This document shows, in pieces, positions 15,677 through 24,250 of a stretch of DNA of 64,000 bases. Below the pieces are notes generated by a model. That model was not told where the DNA came from. It did no database searches and saw only the letters and a list, made by a program, of their open reading frames with translations. Positions within the stretch are counted from its first letter, which is position 1, and every line of letters starts with the position of its first letter. The translations under genes were made by a program, and so were the position numbers. Source of the DNA: Leptospira ilyithenensis (GTDB lineage: Bacteria > Spirochaetota > Leptospiria > Leptospirales > Leptospiraceae). Location of the stretch: the NCBI RefSeq assembly GCF_004771005.1, contig NZ_RQHV01000032.1:1-64000 (forward strand), written 5' to 3'.

Positions 15677-17560
15677 ATGAATTTTTTTTTGTCAAAATCT
15701 TTTCAAACCTTGTTCTTCGCTTTTGTCATTTTATTTACAACGCGAGTATTTGCGGAATCCACCGCTTCCATCGAATGGAAAAAAAATTTAAAAACACTTC
15801 CTCTCAGTCCCCGGGCAACATATTGGGAAGATCGGAATAAAACGGAAACCTTATCCAGTATATTAGAAAAAGCCAAAACAGGTAAAGATGCAAAATCCGC
15901 AGACGGAAAATCACTCGGTTTCGGTTATTCTTCTTCCGCCTACTGGCTTCATTGGTCTTTCCAAGTTGCAGAAGGAGATGAAGAAGAACTATGGCTGGAA
16001 CTGGTTTCCCTGATCGATTCGATTGATTTGCATTTTTTTTACAACGGAAAGGAAATTCTCTCAAAACATACGGGAAGAATTCTACCGTTCTCTTCCAGGC
16101 TGATTGAACATAGAAATTTTTTATTCCAACTTCCTTTTACAAAGCCGGGCCATTATGATCTTGTTATGCGGTTTGAAAGCCAGGGCTCGGTCCTGTTGCC
16201 ACTTACACTTTGGGAAAAAGAAACCTATCTGGAGGAAGAGGAAGCCAAAACCATTTTATTCGGAGCATACTTCGGAGTCATGGGAGTTGTATTTTTTTAC
16301 AATTTGTTTTTATTCTTCAGCATAAAAGACAGAAGTTATCTTTATTATATTTTTTATATTTTATTTCTGACCTTGATCCAATCGGGAATCTGGGGATTCA
16401 CTCACGCTTATGTTTTTCCCGATTTGCCCGCATGGGCGGATCAGACTTTTCCCGTTTCGATCGGACTTTCTTGCACCTTTAGTTTGTTATTTGCTCGAAA
16501 ATTCGTGGAAGCAAAAAGCAAAATGCCGAAATTGAATATCTATCTTACCATTTTGGCATGTCTTTCCGCTTTGGTGATCCTCCCTTCTTTTTTCGGATAT
16601 TACCGACTTGCAGTGACTCTGACCCTTTTCTTTGCAGTGTTGAATTCTCTGACCTTATTCGGAGTCTCCTCGTATGCGTGGGCAAAAGGTTATACGCAAG
16701 CTCGCTTTTTTCTGTTAGGTTCTTCCGTGGTTCTAGTGGGAGCAATTGTTGTGGGACTTCGCAATTTCGGAATCCTTCCTTATCATTTTCTCACCAATTA
16801 TTCTTTGCAGATAGGCTCGGTATTGGAAGCGATTTTTCTTTCCCTTTCCCTAGCAGATCGAATCAATATCGTTCAAAGGGAAAAAGTGGAAATCCAAACG
16901 CGGTCTTTGGAAGAACAAAAAAGCCTCGCCGAAGCATTTTCCAGATTCTTTCCTTCCCAAATCATTCCCTTGTTGAACAAATCGGATGTGCGGGATGTTT
17001 CTCTAGGTGATGCCGTAGATGGAGAAGTCGCCGTTTTGTTTTTGGATATCAGAGGTTTTACATCCATTTCCGAAAAATTAAACCCAAGACTTACATTTGA
17101 TTTTCTAAACGCGTTTATGAGATTCACAGCGCCTTCCATCGAACGCAAGTCAGGTTATATTGATAAGTACATCGGTGATTCGATTATGGCCTTTTTCCCA
17201 AACTCTTCCGAAAACGCACTCGCAGCCGCAAAAGATATGATGCTCGGTTTGGAAGAATTCAATCGCAAACGGGAAGAAACAAAAGAAACCCCTGTGAAAA
17301 TAGGAATCGGAATTCATTATGGCAAGGTTCTGATCGGAACCATCGGCCAGGAAAGCAGAATGGACGGAACTTTGATCGGAGATACGGTCAATACTGCATC
17401 CCGTTTGGAAGGGAAAACAAAAGAATTGGGAACCACCGTCTTACTCAGTGAAACCGCATACAACAAACTTTCCTCCGAATCAAAAGCAAGTTTGAAATCC
17501 TTGGGAGAATTGGAACTTCGGGGAAGAAAAGAAAAAATTGCAGTCTACGGACTAAGTTAA
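15677..17560 (+). CDS. 7TM-DISM receptor adenylate cyclase
   Basis: A 627-residue protein: signal peptide (cleavage near VFAES), an extracellular 7TMR-DISMED2-type domain (about 30-180, with YSSSAYWLHWSF), seven membrane helices (about 195-400), a short linker and a class III cyclase domain (about 445-627). The cyclase shows metal Asp in FLDIRGFTS and DKYIGDSIMAFF, the adenine-selecting Lys in DKYIGD and Asp in RMDGTLIGD, and the catalytic Asn/Arg in TVNTASRLEG, so it should make cAMP. The LytTR regulator gene starts 15 bases downstream and is probably cotranscribed. The ligand of the DISMED2 domain, often a carbohydrate, is unknown. Confidence 0.9.
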   Translation: MNFFLSKSFQTLFFAFVILFTTRVFAESTASIEWKKNLKTLPLSPRATYWEDRNKTETLSSILEKAKTGKDAKSADGKSLGFGYSSSAYWLHWSFQVAEGDEEELWLELVSLIDSIDLHFFYNGKEILSKHTGRILPFSSRLIEHRNFLFQLPFTKPGHYDLVMRFESQGSVLLPLTLWEKETYLEEEEAKTILFGAYFGVMGVVFFYNLFLFFSIKDRSYLYYIFYILFLTLIQSGIWGFTHAYVFPDLPAWADQTFPVSIGLSCTFSLLFARKFVEAKSKMPKLNIYLTILACLSALVILPSFFGYYRLAVTLTLFFAVLNSLTLFGVSSYAWAKGYTQARFFLLGSSVVLVGAIVVGLRNFGILPYHFLTNYSLQIGSVLEAIFLSLSLADRINIVQREKVEIQTRSLEEQKSLAEAFSRFFPSQIIPLLNKSDVRDVSLGDAVDGEVAVLFLDIRGFTSISEKLNPRLTFDFLNAFMRFTAPSIERKSGYIDKYIGDSIMAFFPNSSENALAAAKDMMLGLEEFNRKREETKETPVKIGIGIHYGKVLIGTIGQESRMDGTLIGDTVNTASRLEGKTKELGTTVLLSETAYNKLSSESKASLKSLGELELRGRKEKIAVYGLS

Positions 17561-17575
17561 TTATATGATCATCAT

Positions 17576-18313
17576 ATGGGCGAGGAATCATCCTATTCGG
17601 TTTTAATCATAGAAGATGAATATCCTGCCCGTATGCTGATGATGGATTATATACTGGGTTGCCCCGAGCTCAAACTTGCCGGCATTGCAGAAGACGGAGA
17701 GAAAGCTTTCAAACTTTTGGAAGAGAAAGAATTCGATTTGGTTTTTTTAGATATCAACTTACCTGCAAAATCAGGGATAGAAATTCTGAAATCAATCAAA
17801 AAGCCCAAAACGTTTTTCATACTAACGACTGCCTATAGCGAATTTGCAGTTCAAGCATTCGATTTGGAAGCACTTGATTATCTATTAAAACCATTCTCTT
17901 TCGCCAGATTCAGAAAAGCGGTGGACAAGGCGTTGAAATACTGGAAGGAAATGCCTTTCACCAAAGAAGATTCCGACACAAATGACCACCTAACATTTAC
18001 ATCCGAATCAGCGACCCATTTGGTGTCTTATACAGAAATCCATTTTATCTCCGCAAACAACAAATCCTCCATCATCCATACGAATGCAAGAGACTACGAA
18101 ACTCCCAAATTATTGAAAGATCTGGAAGAAAAGCTACCATCAAAACTTTTTATACGGATTCACAAAGGATATCTTGTAAATATAAAATATATTACAAATT
18201 TGAGATATGATAAAGGTGGAGCCTACCTTCTCCAACTGAAAAACGAAGACGAAACCGTTCTACCGGTTGGCCGCGCATTCGCGGGACAACTGAAAGAAAC
18301 CCTCGGATTGTGA
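17576..18313 (+). CDS. LytTR-family response regulator
   Basis: A 245-residue protein. The receiver domain (about 8-125) has the acidic pocket in IIEDEYPAR, phospho-acceptor Asp in VFLDINLPAKSG (near residue 59), Thr in LTTAYSEFA and Lys in DYLLKPFS. The C-terminal LytTR DNA-binding domain (about 145-245) shows VSYTEIHFISANNKSSIIHT, then FIRIHKGYLVNIKYI and LPVGRAF. Its cognate kinase is probably the LytS-like protein at 24251, at the far end of the TonB island that starts just downstream. Candidate direct-repeat binding sites lie at 18369-18402. Confidence 0.92.
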   Translation: MGEESSYSVLIIEDEYPARMLMMDYILGCPELKLAGIAEDGEKAFKLLEEKEFDLVFLDINLPAKSGIEILKSIKKPKTFFILTTAYSEFAVQAFDLEALDYLLKPFSFARFRKAVDKALKYWKEMPFTKEDSDTNDHLTFTSESATHLVSYTEIHFISANNKSSIIHTNARDYETPKLLKDLEEKLPSKLFIRIHKGYLVNIKYITNLRYDKGGAYLLQLKNEDETVLPVGRAFAGQLKETLGL

Positions 18314-18368
18314 TTTAATTTTCGTTTATTCCTAAGTACGTAGCGTTCATTCCCTTTCAAGTAGTTAA

Positions 18369-18402
18369 TGACGGTTATCTGATTTTAACCATTGACAGTC
18401 AT
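18369..18402 (+). promoter_or_regulatory. Candidate LytTR direct-repeat sites upstream of the TonB island
   Basis: TGACGGTTAT (18369-18378) and TGACAGTCAT (18393-18402) are imperfect direct repeats 24 bases apart, start to start. LytTR regulators bind short direct repeats of about this spacing. They lie in the only sizeable gap between the regulator gene and the first lipoprotein gene, which has a strong GGAGG-type leader. Confidence 0.35.
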
Positions 18403-18443
18403 TCCTATCGGAGGAATTTTCCTTCAGATCGGAGTTATTAAAA

Positions 18444-18824
18444 ATGAAAAAAACCTCTCTACTATTGTGCCTATTCGCCTCTTATTTATTTTTCACAAAT
18501 TGCGCATCCTCTACCATAGGAATCGCAGCAAGCAATCGCCCGTTGCCAAATATTCCTTATGAAACGGTCAAATCCGTAGAGAAAAATTTTTCATGGTTTT
18601 CATTTGATATAGGAATCTTCGGAATCCCGACGACAACTCCTCCCGCAGATCATGTGATTCAATCCCTTATGGAAGGAGAAGATGCCGACGCTGTGGTGAA
18701 TATCCGATATTGGAATGACAAATCCGTCTTCGGACCCGTGACAAGACATCGATTCGGAATCAAAGGAGATTTGGTGAAATTCACCGCACAGCAGTCTCCC
18801 GCCACAACCAAAGGTAAAAAATAA
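18444..18824 (+). CDS. Lipoprotein, unknown function (TonB island, first gene)
   Basis: A 126-residue lipoprotein with a signal ending FFTNC near residue 20. The mature part contains SFDIGIFGIPTTTPPADHVIQSLMEGEDADAVVNIRYWNDK, a pattern seen in small TRL-like or surface lipoproteins of spirochaetes where a short alpha/beta domain follows the anchor. No catalytic residues. It is the first gene of the run of lipoproteins, receptor and TonB machinery, separated from the next gene by only 17 bases. Confidence 0.7.
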   Translation: MKKTSLLLCLFASYLFFTNCASSTIGIAASNRPLPNIPYETVKSVEKNFSWFSFDIGIFGIPTTTPPADHVIQSLMEGEDADAVVNIRYWNDKSVFGPVTRHRFGIKGDLVKFTAQQSPATTKGKK

Positions 18825-18841
18825 CATTTAGGCCAGAGAGT

Positions 18842-19234
18842 ATGAAACTTCGCATCAATATACTTTTTCTTTTATTCTGCCTTACAGTCTTTAATGCATG
18901 TTTGGGGGCAAAATTGCAAAAAGAAATCCATCTTTTTGATTCTGCCACCATCATAAGAAGCAATGATTATGTGATTCTAGGCAGAGGATTCGGACAGGAT
19001 TCCGCATTCTACATCCTGGGAATGATCCCTGTTACACGGGAGCCGAACGTGGAATTGGCTTTGAGTCAAGTCCTCGAAAAATATCCCGAAGGCAAAACCC
19101 TGATCAATATTCAAATCCAAAGAATAGACAAACCCTATTTCCCTCTGGGACTCGTGACCATAGTGTCGGTGAGCGCCGATGTGGTCGGCAGTCCCAAACT
19201 AGAAGAAGTCGTTGAGACTCCCAAAGGAAAATGA
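18842..19234 (+). CDS. Lipoprotein, unknown function (TonB island)
   Basis: A 130-residue lipoprotein with signal peptide MKLRINILFLLFCLTVFNAC; the lipobox Cys is near residue 20. The mature part resembles its upstream neighbour in layout: an initial beta strand pair (YVILGRGFGQDSAFYILGMIPVTREPNVELALSQVLEKYPEGKTLINI) then hydrophobic strands. The shared GMIP/GIP and hydrophobic IQ patterns suggest the two genes are distant paralogues. Ends in an ATGA overlap with the next gene, implying coupling. Confidence 0.7.
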   Translation: MKLRINILFLLFCLTVFNACLGAKLQKEIHLFDSATIIRSNDYVILGRGFGQDSAFYILGMIPVTREPNVELALSQVLEKYPEGKTLINIQIQRIDKPYFPLGLVTIVSVSADVVGSPKLEEVVETPKGK

Positions 19235-19590
19235 AAACAATGATATTAAAATATATCAAAATTCTAATTTTATTGTTTTTTCTGGGGACTTTTATGCAAT
19301 GCGCCTCCCAGGAAGATACGGTTCCTGTAAACGAAGCACAAAGCCAAGTTTATGCGGCTGCAAAATTTGCTGCCGAAAAATGTGGAACCCCCATTCCCAA
19401 TCCTCCGCTTATCATCGTAAATCCTCCTTTGCAAAGAAATTTGGATTTATGTTCGATATCCATTACCAGAGTCGGCTGTCCTTTTGTCGGTTTTCCGATC
19501 GCCTGTACTTTGATCTACCTTCAAAAAGACCCCGGAAATATCCCTTGGTATGCAAACTTCAATGAACTCAGCAAACAACAAATTAAATAA
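19231..19590 (+). CDS. Lipoprotein, unknown function (TonB island)
   Basis: A 119-residue protein starting within the ATGA overlap of the preceding gene. Its signal peptide ends in FMQCASQ with the acylated Cys near residue 24. The mature chain is Cys-containing (KCGTP, LCSIS, VGCPFVG, ACTL: four Cys, possibly two disulphides) and Pro-rich. No family is recognised. Its 3' end overlaps the start of the TonB-dependent receptor, so the products are likely made together and may work at the outer membrane. Confidence 0.65.
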   Translation: MKTMILKYIKILILLFFLGTFMQCASQEDTVPVNEAQSQVYAAAKFAAEKCGTPIPNPPLIIVNPPLQRNLDLCSISITRVGCPFVGFPIACTLIYLQKDPGNIPWYANFNELSKQQIK

Positions 19591-22075
19591 ATATATTATT
19601 CTAATATTTACATTCATGCTAATGGGATCCCCCTTGTTAGCGGTCAGTGTAAAAATAAAATTGTATAACCAGAAGAAAGAAGAGGGTGAGAAAAATCTAT
19701 CCATTATGGTTTTTGAAACGAAAAAGTTTTTTCAAACCGACGGAGAAGGTAACGTTACTTTGGAATTTCCCGCACCCGGAGAGTATACTTTAAGACTACT
19801 CAGAGATACCGGTATGCAGGAAATGAAACTTTCCGTAGGTGCGACGGACGAAGAAAGAACCGTTTATACGGAAAAAAAAGTAGTTCCTAAAGGTGGTATC
19901 GTAGTGGAAGGGGAAAGGGAAAAAACTGTCTCATCCAGAACCAAAGTCCGCTATGAAGAAATCAAAAGGATGCCGGGAACATTCGGGGAAGCATTGCGGT
20001 CTTTGGAAACTTTACCAGGAGTCATTCCCAATATCGGATTCGGAGGGGGAGCCAACGGAATCATCATCCGAGGTGCTGATCCGCAATCCAATACGTATTT
20101 ATACGACGACCTTCCTATTCTTTATCCTTACCACTTGGACGGATTGACATCAGTCATTCATAACGACTTGATCAAGTCGATCGACTTGTATCGAGGAGCA
20201 TTTCCAGCTAACTTTAACAACGCGACAGGTGGGGTAATCGAGATCGAAACTGTCGATACGATTCAAAAGGCAAAAGGTGCGTTTCAAGTTTCCCTTTGGA
20301 ATACTACCGCTTACAGTGCGACTCCTTTTGCCAATGGAAAAGGTTATGTTGCCATAGCGGGAAAATTAGGCTACTTGGACAAAACATTGGGAGCTTCCGG
20401 GCTTTTGCCGGAAGGAATCCGACTTCCCAGATACAACGATTCCCAGATCAAACTGGTTTATAATTTCACTCCCGAACACCAGGTAGCACTTTATAACTTG
20501 ACTGCTCAGGATAATTTCGCAATCGACATTCCTAACAAAGCCGTGAATGATCCTACAAAAGATCCCATCTCCACTTTTTCCGGAGCAAGAGCGAATTTCG
20601 GACAGAGTTTCAGAACTACTGCGTTACGTTACACTTGGGTTCCGGGAGACAAATTCCAAAACCGCATTACATTGATTAACTTTGACCCGATCACTCAGTA
20701 TAATGTCGGAGTGGGAAGCATTCAGGGAAAACAATACGTGCGACCTACTTATGTAGGGGTAAGACAGGATGCAAACTGGCAAGCCACCGATTTTCTAAAA
20801 ATAGATTTCGGATCGGAATACAGAAGATTATCATTTAGAGATTACGGAGATCAGGTAAAACTGAAAGATCCGACGAATGTATCGCCAAACCCATATAACA
20901 CTGCCGATCCGGATTTTATTTCCCAGCCTCTCAGTGTAAAAGGTTTATCTGGATATTACAACGGTTATACTACATTACACTTCAAGTTCGGGAACTTTTT
21001 AATCGAACCGGGAGTCCGTTACGACCATTTGGAAATCACAAACAACGGGGCATTGGCTCCCAGAGCCACCGCTTCCTATACTTTTCCCGAAATCGGAAAA
21101 GGTTTAACTATCTTCGGAAGCGGCGGTGATCTTGCACGCTTTCCTCAGACCACAGTATTCAATAAAGAAACGGGAAACCCCGATTTAAGATTTGAGAAAG
21201 TAAGAAAGGTAAGTGCAGGTTTCGAGCAAAAGTTCAATTCGGTGTGGCAGGTTACGTTCGAAGCATTCAAGAACGAATTTCGGGATACAATCGTAAGTGA
21301 TCCTTATATTTCAACTCCTCTCGGAATGAACCCCGACAAATCAAGGTTACTCGCCCAACCATTGGTAACGAACAGATCTTTGAACTATTCCAACAGACAG
21401 AACGGTTGGTCCCATGGTTACGAAGTAATGATTCGAAAAAATTCAAAACCCGGAATACGAGACTGGTTCGGTTGGATCTCTTATACATGGTCTCAGTCTT
21501 TTGTGAATGATAATATCAACAAAACATATGATGGAGACAATTTTCAATACTCGACAATAGAGAAAAAAGTTATCGCGGAATACTTTCCCAACTCGAAGGA
21601 ACAGCTGGCCACTTGGGATAGAACCCATGTTGTCAATGTGATCTACGGTTGGAGATTTACGGAAGAATACCAAATCGGAGGAAGATGGAGTTATCTTACA
21701 TCCGTTCCTTACCAACCGATTACCGGAGACGACGGAGGTAGATATTCAAATCCTTTGAACGGTCTAACTTATTGGAACCCCACTTATTCCAACAATCCGT
21801 ATTCATCCGATTACGGAAACGTAAAACGAGGTGCCGACTATCATAGATTAGATGTTCGTATCGACAAGTTTGAAAATTATTCCTGGGGTTATGTGAATTG
21901 GTATGTGGAAATCGTGAATTTATACCTGAGAAAAAATACGAACGGAGAAGGATTCGACAACTCCAGACCTTTCTCCGCCACCAACCCGACTCCAAGCCAG
22001 ACCTTCGGAACATTGGAATTGCCTGGTGGCACGGTCATTCCGTTTTTTAATATCGGTATGGAGGTTCATTTCTAA
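19562..22075 (+). CDS. TonB-dependent outer-membrane receptor
   Basis: About 837 residues. After the signal peptide (MGSPLLAVS) there is a small beta-sandwich N-terminal extension (about 30-105) like a carboxypeptidase-regulatory-type domain. Next comes a plug domain (EEIKRMPGTFGEALRSLETLPGV, NGIIIRGADPQSNTYLYDDLPI, IDLYRGAFPANFNNATGGVIEIET) and then the 22-strand barrel with aromatic strand ends, finishing in MEVHF, a proper C-terminal Phe. The substrate is not evident. The next genes supply a Cys-rich lipoprotein and ExbB-ExbD-TonB, so the whole uptake machine is encoded together. The start is ambiguous (ATG at 19550 or 19562), and both overlap the preceding gene. Confidence 0.9.
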   Translation: MNSANNKLNKYIILIFTFMLMGSPLLAVSVKIKLYNQKKEEGEKNLSIMVFETKKFFQTDGEGNVTLEFPAPGEYTLRLLRDTGMQEMKLSVGATDEERTVYTEKKVVPKGGIVVEGEREKTVSSRTKVRYEEIKRMPGTFGEALRSLETLPGVIPNIGFGGGANGIIIRGADPQSNTYLYDDLPILYPYHLDGLTSVIHNDLIKSIDLYRGAFPANFNNATGGVIEIETVDTIQKAKGAFQVSLWNTTAYSATPFANGKGYVAIAGKLGYLDKTLGASGLLPEGIRLPRYNDSQIKLVYNFTPEHQVALYNLTAQDNFAIDIPNKAVNDPTKDPISTFSGARANFGQSFRTTALRYTWVPGDKFQNRITLINFDPITQYNVGVGSIQGKQYVRPTYVGVRQDANWQATDFLKIDFGSEYRRLSFRDYGDQVKLKDPTNVSPNPYNTADPDFISQPLSVKGLSGYYNGYTTLHFKFGNFLIEPGVRYDHLEITNNGALAPRATASYTFPEIGKGLTIFGSGGDLARFPQTTVFNKETGNPDLRFEKVRKVSAGFEQKFNSVWQVTFEAFKNEFRDTIVSDPYISTPLGMNPDKSRLLAQPLVTNRSLNYSNRQNGWSHGYEVMIRKNSKPGIRDWFGWISYTWSQSFVNDNINKTYDGDNFQYSTIEKKVIAEYFPNSKEQLATWDRTHVVNVIYGWRFTEEYQIGGRWSYLTSVPYQPITGDDGGRYSNPLNGLTYWNPTYSNNPYSSDYGNVKRGADYHRLDVRIDKFENYSWGYVNWYVEIVNLYLRKNTNGEGFDNSRPFSATNPTPSQTFGTLELPGGTVIPFFNIGMEVHF

Positions 22076-22581
22076 TGAAATTTACCAAACTACTTTATCT
22101 AACAGCAATACTATCCGGTTTCGCATTTTGCAAGGAAGAGAGCAAGTATGACGATGATTATGCGAGAGTCATCTTATTGCAATTGGCGATGTCAAATCCG
22201 TCTGCTACCGCTTCATGCTCCGCGGCAATTACGAGAAATACGGAATGTTTTGCACTCTCCATGGGAGTTCCTACTACTAGCATCGCTCTTTCCGATGCTG
22301 CGATAGAAGCGCAATGTAAAAACTTAAGACAAACTACTTTTAATAATATGTCGGAGCGTGCACAAGCATGCCTCTTCGACTGTCAGGAAAAAGATTGGGG
22401 AAGCAAGATCAATTCCGGTTCCTGCAAAACACAAACAACAACTGCATTGCTCGCTTCGGTTTCAACCAGTGCGGATTTGAAAACATGCATACGTTCCTGT
22501 ATCCAAACAACTGACAACCTGGTAAACGATTCTGAAATCAATAACCTTTTATTATATAATTTTATTCAAATAGGAGAATAA
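22075..22581 (+). CDS. Cysteine-rich lipoprotein paired with the TonB receptor
   Basis: A 168-residue protein sharing the A of the receptor's TAA stop as its ATG (TAATG), so translation is coupled. The signal peptide ends FAFCKEE near residue 19. The mature chain carries about eight further Cys (SCSAA, TECFA, QCKNL, ACLFDC, SCKTQ, KTCIRSC), suggesting a disulphide-stabilised helical domain. Its position directly after the receptor suggests a surface accessory lipoprotein that captures the same ligand. No known family is recognised. Confidence 0.7.
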   Translation: MKFTKLLYLTAILSGFAFCKEESKYDDDYARVILLQLAMSNPSATASCSAAITRNTECFALSMGVPTTSIALSDAAIEAQCKNLRQTTFNNMSERAQACLFDCQEKDWGSKINSGSCKTQTTTALLASVSTSADLKTCIRSCIQTTDNLVNDSEINNLLLYNFIQIGE

Positions 22582-22582
22582 T

Positions 22583-23197
22583 ATGCAAGAGTACGTAGAA
22601 TTAGGTGAACAGTTTATTTTTTTAGCGATGGGATTTGCCAGCATCCTGGCACTCGCTGTCTTCTTGGAAAGACTTTTATATTTCAGAAAGTCTTTAGGCA
22701 AAACAAACGATAGTTTTTTATCGGAAGTAAGAACATCTTTACAAGAAGCTTCGGAAGTGAATTGGAAAACGGAAACGAACGCAGATTCCATCTACTCCAG
22801 GTTCGTTAAATTTGCACTCAGACAATTGAGCCTCGGTAGAAAAGGTTTGGATGAAAGCCTGGAAGGCCAAATCCTATCGGAAAAATTGGAGTTGGAAAAA
22901 AGACTGCCCATCTTGAATACTTTGGGAAACAACGCGCCCTTCATCGGACTATTGGGAACCGTACTCGGAGTGATTAAAGCATTCTACGGTTTGGGAACAT
23001 TGGGAAGTTCCGGTGCCGAAGTTGTTATGCGATCCATCTCGACTGCCTTACTCGCAACTGCTGCAGGTCTTGCTGTAGCGATTCCGGTGGTAATGGCCAA
23101 TAACTACTTTTCCCGCAAAGCAAAGGTTATACTACAAAATCTTGAAATTCTAAAAACGGAATTTCATTCGTTTTTGTTGAACAAAACAAAAGGATAA
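22583..23197 (+). CDS. exbB: ExbB/TolQ/MotA-family proton channel subunit
   Basis: A 204-residue protein with three membrane helices. The diagnostic stretch LEKRLPILNTLGNNAPFIGLLGTVLGVIKAFYGLG and the STALLATAAGLAVAIPVVMANNYF helix are typical of ExbB. With ExbD it uses the proton motive force to energise TonB. A good AGGAG site precedes the ATG. The gene starts two bases after the lipoprotein stop and four bases before exbD. Confidence 0.93.
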   Translation: MQEYVELGEQFIFLAMGFASILALAVFLERLLYFRKSLGKTNDSFLSEVRTSLQEASEVNWKTETNADSIYSRFVKFALRQLSLGRKGLDESLEGQILSEKLELEKRLPILNTLGNNAPFIGLLGTVLGVIKAFYGLGTLGSSGAEVVMRSISTALLATAAGLAVAIPVVMANNYFSRKAKVILQNLEILKTEFHSFLLNKTKG

Positions 23198-23201
23198 ATC
23201 C

Positions 23202-23600
23202 ATGGCTGCATCAAGTTCACAAGAAGAAGAAATCGGAAGCATAAATATCACACCGATGGTGGATGTGATATTGGTTCTCCTGGTTATATTTATGGTAACG
23301 GCAAATTTTCTGAAAAAGGAAAGTTTGAATATCAATCTACCGAAAGTACAAGCAGCTGACCCGAATGTTGCCGAATCAGTCCAAGTAGCCATCACAAAAA
23401 CAGGTGTTATCTTTTTAGAAGGAAAGGAAAGTACAATTTCCTCTCTTGTAAAAAACCTGGAGAGAGACTCTAAAATCAGACCAAATATGCGTCTCACTCT
23501 TTCCGCCGACGAAAATCTTCCCTATGGAAAAATTACTGATCTGATGGGAGTGATTCGCAAAGCAGGCGTTACGAAAATTGCACTTAGTGTAAAAAAATGA
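23202..23600 (+). CDS. exbD: ExbD/TolR-family protein
   Basis: A 132-residue protein: short cytoplasmic N-terminus, a single membrane helix with the essential Asp (INITPMVDVILVLLVIFMVTANF) and a periplasmic domain ending LMGVIRKAGVTKIALSVKK, as in ExbD. It overlaps tonB by four bases (ATGA) and so belongs to the same transcript as exbB and tonB. Confidence 0.93.
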   Translation: MAASSSQEEEIGSINITPMVDVILVLLVIFMVTANFLKKESLNINLPKVQAADPNVAESVQVAITKTGVIFLEGKESTISSLVKNLERDSKIRPNMRLTLSADENLPYGKITDLMGVIRKAGVTKIALSVKK

Positions 23601-24250
23601 AAACTTACAAGGATTATATTTCCCAATTCCTCCAGTCCTTAAAGGACAATAAGGAAAGACTGTTTCATCTATGTCTAGCATTCAGTTTGTTTGTTCATAC
23701 GGGGACGTATGCAGGTTATAAAATCAGCCAGATGCAGACGGAAGAACCTTTGGAAACATCGGAGTTTGAAGATGTGGATGTTAACTTTGAAGAAATTCCT
23801 CCCGAATTGATAGGAGGAACTTCTTCACCGGCTCCCGTGGAAAAACAGGAATGGGTGGAAGGCACAAGCAAAGATAAGAACGACGCACCCGATGACTCGG
23901 ACATCAACCCGAATCAACTTGCAGGAAACGGAACCGACAAAGACGGATACCTATTTTCATATAACGGAGACAAGACGCCAACTGCCATTATTGATTTTAA
24001 TCTTCGTGATTATTTTCCTCCCCAGGCAAAAGCAGCGAATATTACGGAAAAAACCGTCATAGTTCTTGTGCAGGTGAATGAGGACGGAACATTGCAATCT
24101 GCAAAAATCGTTTCCGGCAAACAAGGATACGGATTTGAAGACGCTGCGATGAAAATCATCCATCGAGTAAGATTTAGCCCTGGTTATGTGCAAGGACAAC
24201 CGAGAAAAATGTCCCATCGTATGCCGATAGTATTCTCATTAGAGGATTAA
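23597..24250 (+). CDS. tonB: TonB-family energy transducer
   Basis: A 217-residue protein. The N-terminal hydrophobic anchor is around residues 22-42 (LFHLCLAFSLFVHTGTYAGY). A short acidic, proline-containing spacer replaces the long Pro-rich rod of enteric TonB. The C-terminal TonB domain (about 135-217) has VIVLVQVNEDGTLQSAKIVSGKQGYGFEDAAMKIIHRVRFSPGYVQGQP, including the conserved YGFEDAA and RFSPG pattern. It couples the ExbBD motor to the receptor encoded upstream. The ExbD overlap and the immediate start of the kinase gene keep it in the operon. Confidence 0.92.
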   Translation: MKTYKDYISQFLQSLKDNKERLFHLCLAFSLFVHTGTYAGYKISQMQTEEPLETSEFEDVDVNFEEIPPELIGGTSSPAPVEKQEWVEGTSKDKNDAPDDSDINPNQLAGNGTDKDGYLFSYNGDKTPTAIIDFNLRDYFPPQAKAANITEKTVIVLVQVNEDGTLQSAKIVSGKQGYGFEDAAMKIIHRVRFSPGYVQGQPRKMSHRMPIVFSLED